46,611 nucleotides of DNA, taken from JBQTJN01 sp052387095. Its GTDB lineage: Bacteria; Pseudomonadota; Alphaproteobacteria; Micavibrionales; Micavibrionaceae. Shown here piece after piece: positions 43,405 through 46,611 of the stretch (within the stretch, counting starts at the first letter, position 1; each line of letters opens with the position of its first letter). The notes under the pieces are model-generated. The model saw only the letters and a list, made by a program, of their open reading frames with translations, made no database searches and was not told the origin of the DNA. Location: positions 1-46,611 of the forward strand of contig JBQTJN010000039.1 of NCBI GenBank assembly GCA_052387095.1, given 5' to 3'. A program made the translations under genes and the position numbers.

Positions 43405-43715
43405 CCGTATTTTTCCAAACTGATATTCAGACCTTCACGGGAAAGCTTCCCTCTCTCAAACATCTTTATATCTTCTTGTAAATTTTTTTTCTTAAGCCAC
43501 GAATTTGAAACAGATCTTAAAATCAGCCATGTAACGCCGCACCCTGCACTGGTCTCCCACATATCTGCCCGGCTTAATGCTGACAAAACAGATTCTGAAT
43601 TAAAAAAATAATTGAGAAGGCCGAAAGAACCGGTTGTAACAATAGACGCTTCTAAAAACCTCTGCGATAAAGAGGCCGGTTCGCGGCGAGGCTGTGAGAA
43701 CTCTATAGTAGTCAT
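43401..43715 (-). CDS. Small hypothetical protein (104 aa), convergent with aroA
   Basis: This minus-strand frame overlaps the aroA stop by 4 bp. It encodes a basic protein with two moderately hydrophobic stretches (about residues 19-41 and 52-72) that could be membrane-associated, followed by a charged C-terminus (KKKNLQEDIKMFERGKLS). There is no clear ribosome binding site. It fills the gap between aroA and cmk, which are often adjacent in alphaproteobacteria. I do not recognise it. Confidence 0.5.
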   Translation of the reverse strand: MTTIEFSQPRREPASLSQRFLEASIVTTGSFGLLNYFFNSESVLSALSRADMWETSAGCGVTWLILRSVSNSWLKKKNLQEDIKMFERGKLSREGLNISLEKYG

Positions 43716-43795
43716 AAGAAATTTTCATAAAGCAAAATATGCCTTCAGTCAACTTTTTTATCTATAAAATTTTCTATCGCTGCTAATAGATACGT

Positions 43796-44440
43796 GTGAA
43801 AAACAAAAACCTCATCGCCATCGACGGACCCGCCGCTTCCGGCAAGGGTACGCTCGCCCGCAAAATCGCGGAGCATCTGGGCTTCGGCTACATGGATACC
43901 GGCCTGCTCTACCGCGCCATTGGGCTTAAGGTTCTGAAAGAAAATATAAATCCGGAAGATGCCGCCCGCGCCTTGGCCGCAGGCGCACTTAACCTTAATA
44001 AAAACCTTCTGCGCGGGGAGGAAATCTCCGAAGCCGCCAGCAAATCGGCTGCGATTCCCGCCGTCCGCCGGGCCCTGTTCGACCTGCAGCGTAATTTCGC
44101 CGCCAATCCCCCCGCCCCTTATAAAGGTGCAATCCTCGACGGCCGCGACATCGGCACGATCATCTGCCCCGACGCCTGCGCCAAGATTTTCGTGACCGCC
44201 GCCCCCGAAATCCGCGCGCGGCGCCGCTTAAAAGAGTTGCAATCGGCAGGGCTTGAGGCTACATATGAGGCCGTTTTAAGGGATATGCGCGGCCGTGATG
44301 AACGGGACGCCGCACGCGAAGCCTCCCCGGTCAAGCCGGCCGGTGACGCGGTCATCCTCGATACTTCAGACATGAATGCCGAAGAGGCCTTCAAAAAAGC
44401 GCTGGAGATTATCGCGGGTAAATGCGGCCTCTCCGCCTGA
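43796..44440 (+). CDS. cmk: Cytidylate kinase
   Basis: This 214-aa NMP kinase phosphorylates CMP and dCMP. The P-loop GPAASGKGT is at residues 11-19, followed by YMDTGLLYRA, LDGRDIGTIICPDA and the lid RDERDAAREASP. It starts at GTG without a good ribosome binding site. A 7-bp inverted repeat, TATCTAT/ATAGATA (43759-43765, 43786-43792), lies directly upstream. It precedes rpsA as in most proteobacteria. Confidence 0.94.
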   Translation: MKNKNLIAIDGPAASGKGTLARKIAEHLGFGYMDTGLLYRAIGLKVLKENINPEDAARALAAGALNLNKNLLRGEEISEAASKSAAIPAVRRALFDLQRNFAANPPAPYKGAILDGRDIGTIICPDACAKIFVTAAPEIRARRRLKELQSAGLEATYEAVLRDMRGRDERDAAREASPVKPAGDAVILDTSDMNAEEAFKKALEIIAGKCGLSA

Positions 44441-44660
44441 CAGGCTACGACGCATAAATTCACACCCGCCTAAAACGACGCGTTTAGAAATTCAAAATGC
44501 CCCGCGCGCAAAAAGCGGCCGGGCACTTAAAGCGCAAAAAAAATCACACATTTGGAGTAACCGAAGATCGCGTGAGCGATCGTAGGCACGATCAAAAAAC
44601 ACGGAGTAACCGGAGGGCAAAGCCCGAAGGCACGAATAAATAAAGAAAGGAAACACGAAC
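44441..44660 (+). promoter_or_regulatory. rpsA leader with two tandem hairpin elements
   Basis: This 220-bp region has no gene. Two similar units stand at 44554-44591 and 44603-44635. Both begin GGAGTAACCG and end AGGCACGA. The middle forms a hairpin in each: GATCGC-gtga-GCGATC in the first and GGGC-aaa-GCCC in the second, different bases with pairing kept. The rpsA ribosome binding site (GAAAGGAAAC) follows. A role in S1 autoregulation is possible, since E. coli rpsA is controlled through leader hairpins. This is inference. Confidence 0.5.
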
Positions 44661-46487
44661 ATGGCACAATCAGCCAAGCACATTAAAGACAATGAGGAGT
44701 CTGCGGATTTCGCAGCTCTTCTTAAAGAAACACTCGGGCCCAAAGCCAAATTCGAAGGCAATGTCGTAAAAGGCCTTGTCATCGCCATCACCGACGATTT
44801 CGCGATCGTCGATGTCGGTCTCAAATCCGAAGGGCGCATCCCCTTGCAGGAATTCACCAAGCCCGGCGAAGATCCGGAAATCAATGTGGGCGACACCATC
44901 GAAGTCTTCGTTGAAAAAGTCGAAGACAGGAACGGCGAGTCCGTCCTCTCACGCGAAAAAGCCCGCCGTGAGGAAAGCTGGATCGAACTCGACAAATCCC
45001 ACCAGAAAAACGAGCGCGTCACCGGCGTTATCTTCGGCCGCGTCAAAGGCGGCTTCACGGTCGATCTGGGCGGCGCTGTAGCGTTCCTGCCGGGCTCTCA
45101 GGTCGATATCCGCCCCGTCCGCGATATCACGCCCCTGATGGGCGCGCCTCAGCCTTTCCACATCCTGAAAATGGACCGCAGCCGCGGCAACATCGTTGTC
45201 TCGCGCCGCGCCGTTCTTGAGGAATCACGCCAGGAAGCGCGTTCCGACCTGCTCGAAGGCATCAAGGAAGGCCAGGTTGTACAGGGCGTCGTCAAAAACA
45301 TCACCGATTACGGCGCGTTCGTCGATCTCGGCGGTATTGACGGCCTCCTCCACGTCACCGACATTTCATGGAAGCGCGTCAACCACCCGTCCGAAGTGCT
45401 GCAGATCGGTCAGAGCATCGAAGTTCAGATCATCCGCTTCAACGAGGAAACGGGCCGCATCTCTCTCGGCATGAAACAGCTGGAAGATGATCCGTGGAAA
45501 GAGGTAGCCTCCAAATACCAGGTTGGCCAGAAATTCACCGGGCGCGTTACGAACATCGCTGACTACGGCGCGTTCGTGCAGTTGACGGAAGGCATTGAAG
45601 GACTCGTTCACGTGTCCGAAATGTCCTGGACCAATAAGAACATCCATCCCGGCAAGGTGCTGTCCACCAGCCAGGAAGTGGAAGTCATGGTCCTGGATGT
45701 CGACTCCGAAAAACGCCGCATCTCTCTCGGCCTGAAGCAGACGCAGGAAAATCCGTGGGCGAAGTTCGCGGAAAACCACAAATCCGGCGAGGAAATCGAA
45801 GGCGAAGTCCGCAACATCACCGAGTTCGGCCTGTTTGTCGGCCTGCCCGGCGAGATCGACGGCATGGTTCACCTGTCCGACATTTCATGGGAAAAAGCCG
45901 GCGAGGAAGCCCTCAAGGACTTCACCAAGGGCGACAAGGTCAAGGCGAAAATCCTCGACATCTCCGCTGACAAGGAACGCGTTGCGCTTGGTATCAAGCA
46001 ACTCACGAAAGACCCGTACGAAGGCAAGCGCGAGCCTGCCAAGGCTGCCGGCGGCAAAAAGAGCGAGCGCTCTTCTGCTCCGGGCGCCGACAAGAACGAA
46101 GTCGTCACCGGCACCGTCACCGCCATCACCAGCGGCGGCATCGAGGTAAAGGTCAGCGAAGGCGTCACCGGCTTCATCAAGAAAGCCGATCTCTCCCGCG
46201 AGCGTTCCGAGCAACGCAGTGACCGTTTCGCCGTCGGCGAGAAGGTCGATGCGAAAATTATCGGATCCGACAAGAAATCCGGTCAGCTCAGCCTCTCCAT
46301 CAAGGCGCGTGAAATCGACGAGGACAAACAGGCGATGAAGGAATTCGGCTCGACCGAATCCGGCGCCTCCCTCGGTGACATCCTCGGTGCGGCGCTTGCC
46401 GGCAGCCAGGGTGCTTCCGAAGAGAAGCCGAAAAAGAAGGCCGCGACGAAAAAAGCCGCTAAAAAAGCGGACGATTCGGCCGAGTAA
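44661..46487 (+). CDS. rpsA: 30S ribosomal protein S1
   Basis: This 608-aa protein of six S1/OB-fold RNA-binding repeats binds mRNA leaders on the 30S subunit. Repeats three to five carry the usual ITDYGAFVDLGGIDGLLHVTDISW-like pattern (about residues 213-235, 300-322, 387-410). The first two are divergent, as is normal. The C-terminus ends in an Ala/Lys-rich tail. AGGAAAC precedes the ATG at a good distance. The length is slightly more than E. coli S1 owing to linkers and the tail. Confidence 0.96.
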   Translation: MAQSAKHIKDNEESADFAALLKETLGPKAKFEGNVVKGLVIAITDDFAIVDVGLKSEGRIPLQEFTKPGEDPEINVGDTIEVFVEKVEDRNGESVLSREKARREESWIELDKSHQKNERVTGVIFGRVKGGFTVDLGGAVAFLPGSQVDIRPVRDITPLMGAPQPFHILKMDRSRGNIVVSRRAVLEESRQEARSDLLEGIKEGQVVQGVVKNITDYGAFVDLGGIDGLLHVTDISWKRVNHPSEVLQIGQSIEVQIIRFNEETGRISLGMKQLEDDPWKEVASKYQVGQKFTGRVTNIADYGAFVQLTEGIEGLVHVSEMSWTNKNIHPGKVLSTSQEVEVMVLDVDSEKRRISLGLKQTQENPWAKFAENHKSGEEIEGEVRNITEFGLFVGLPGEIDGMVHLSDISWEKAGEEALKDFTKGDKVKAKILDISADKERVALGIKQLTKDPYEGKREPAKAAGGKKSERSSAPGADKNEVVTGTVTAITSGGIEVKVSEGVTGFIKKADLSRERSEQRSDRFAVGEKVDAKIIGSDKKSGQLSLSIKAREIDEDKQAMKEFGSTESGASLGDILGAALAGSQGASEEKPKKKAATKKAAKKADDSAE

Positions 46488-46497
46488 TGAACAACCC

Positions 46498-46511
46498 CGC
46501 CCCAAGGGGCG
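46498..46511. terminator. GC hairpin after rpsA / element end
   Basis: The palindrome CGCCCC-AA-GGGGCG lies 10 bp after the rpsA stop and 5 bp beyond the transposase stop on the other strand. It may end rpsA transcription, although no T-tract follows. It may also be the subterminal hairpin that IS200/IS605-type transposases recognise. Confidence 0.45.
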
Positions 46512-46516
46512 AGGTA

Positions 46517-46611
46517 TCAGAAGAGCGCGAGTTGCCTGTCCTCGTATAACTTCTCGTATGGTTGTCCCTGCTTTTTCACATAGTTTTTGATCATGTTCTC
46601 ATCGCCATGCT
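46517..46611 (-). mobile_element. IS200/IS605-type (Y1) transposase, C-terminal fragment
   Basis: A minus-strand frame enters from the right edge and ends at TGA (complement of 46517-46519). Its last 30 residues include MIKNYVKKQGQPYEKLY and end EDRQLALF. TnpA proteins of the IS200/IS605 group and related REP-associated transposases often end in this way (helix with catalytic Tyr, then Q-L-x-L-F). Most of the gene is outside the window, so the family call is moderate. It lies directly downstream of rpsA. Confidence 0.6.

Overview
The window reads as chromosomal DNA of a Gram-negative alphaproteobacterium. The support is the conserved runs lptC-lptA-lptB-rpoN, hpf-ptsN and aroA-cmk-rpsA, together with a CycM-type cytochrome c, a DUF1150 protein, a CHCC zinc-finger protein and LPS-export and Mla genes. 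A Micavibrio-like lineage would fit the accessory genes, but that is inference. Both edges are cut through mobile elements: the N-terminus of an IS5-type transposase on the left and the C-terminus of an IS200/IS605-type transposase on the right.

Layout. 1-444: IS5 remnant, a small ORF and an AT-rich leader. 445-8930: three tandem DotA/TraY-family membrane proteins of 910-962 aa. 8953-12914 (minus): lptF-lptG, then mlaA-mlaC. 13108-16808: pepA, a KamA-family radical SAM enzyme, holC and cycM. 16920-21935: pheA, a small internally duplicated protein, ftsK, lolA and recR. 22024-23372 (minus): a beta-rich hypothetical and a REC protein with a decayed GGDEF domain. 23544-29782: tRNA-Leu(CAG), rnd, kdsD, lptC, lptA, a LysE-type exporter, lptB and rpoN. 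Several of these genes overlap by ATGA. 29788-32745 (minus): two related proteins built as vWA-like domain, membrane segment and OmpA-like domain, inserted between rpoN and hpf. 33037-36044: hpf, a ptsN-like gene without its active-site histidine, DUF1150, a zinc-finger protein and a pilin-like fusion. 36127-37409: an AT-rich gene of degenerate helical repeats split by a frameshift. 37422-46487: cysS (minus), folE, a GGDEF-EAL protein, aroA, a small membrane protein, cmk and rpsA.

Much of the core content serves the cell envelope. LptF/G/B/C/A move LPS, KdsD makes the Kdo precursor, LolA carries lipoproteins and MlaA/MlaC return phospholipids. RpoN, Hpf and the PtsN-like protein form the usual nitrogen/stress cluster, here split by the vWA-OmpA pair.

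The most notable observations are these. A dispersed palindromic repeat is translated as most of the LptA signal peptide and probably as the N-terminus of the KamA-family enzyme. The vWA-OmpA pair shows reciprocal loss: one protein keeps the metal-binding MIDAS residues and the other keeps the peptidoglycan-binding residues. The repeat protein at 36127-37409 has coding continuity across a frameshift, and a hairpin hides its ribosome binding site. The PtsN-like protein has Tyr in place of the phosphorylated His. The rpsA leader carries two copies of a hairpin element whose stems differ in sequence but keep pairing.
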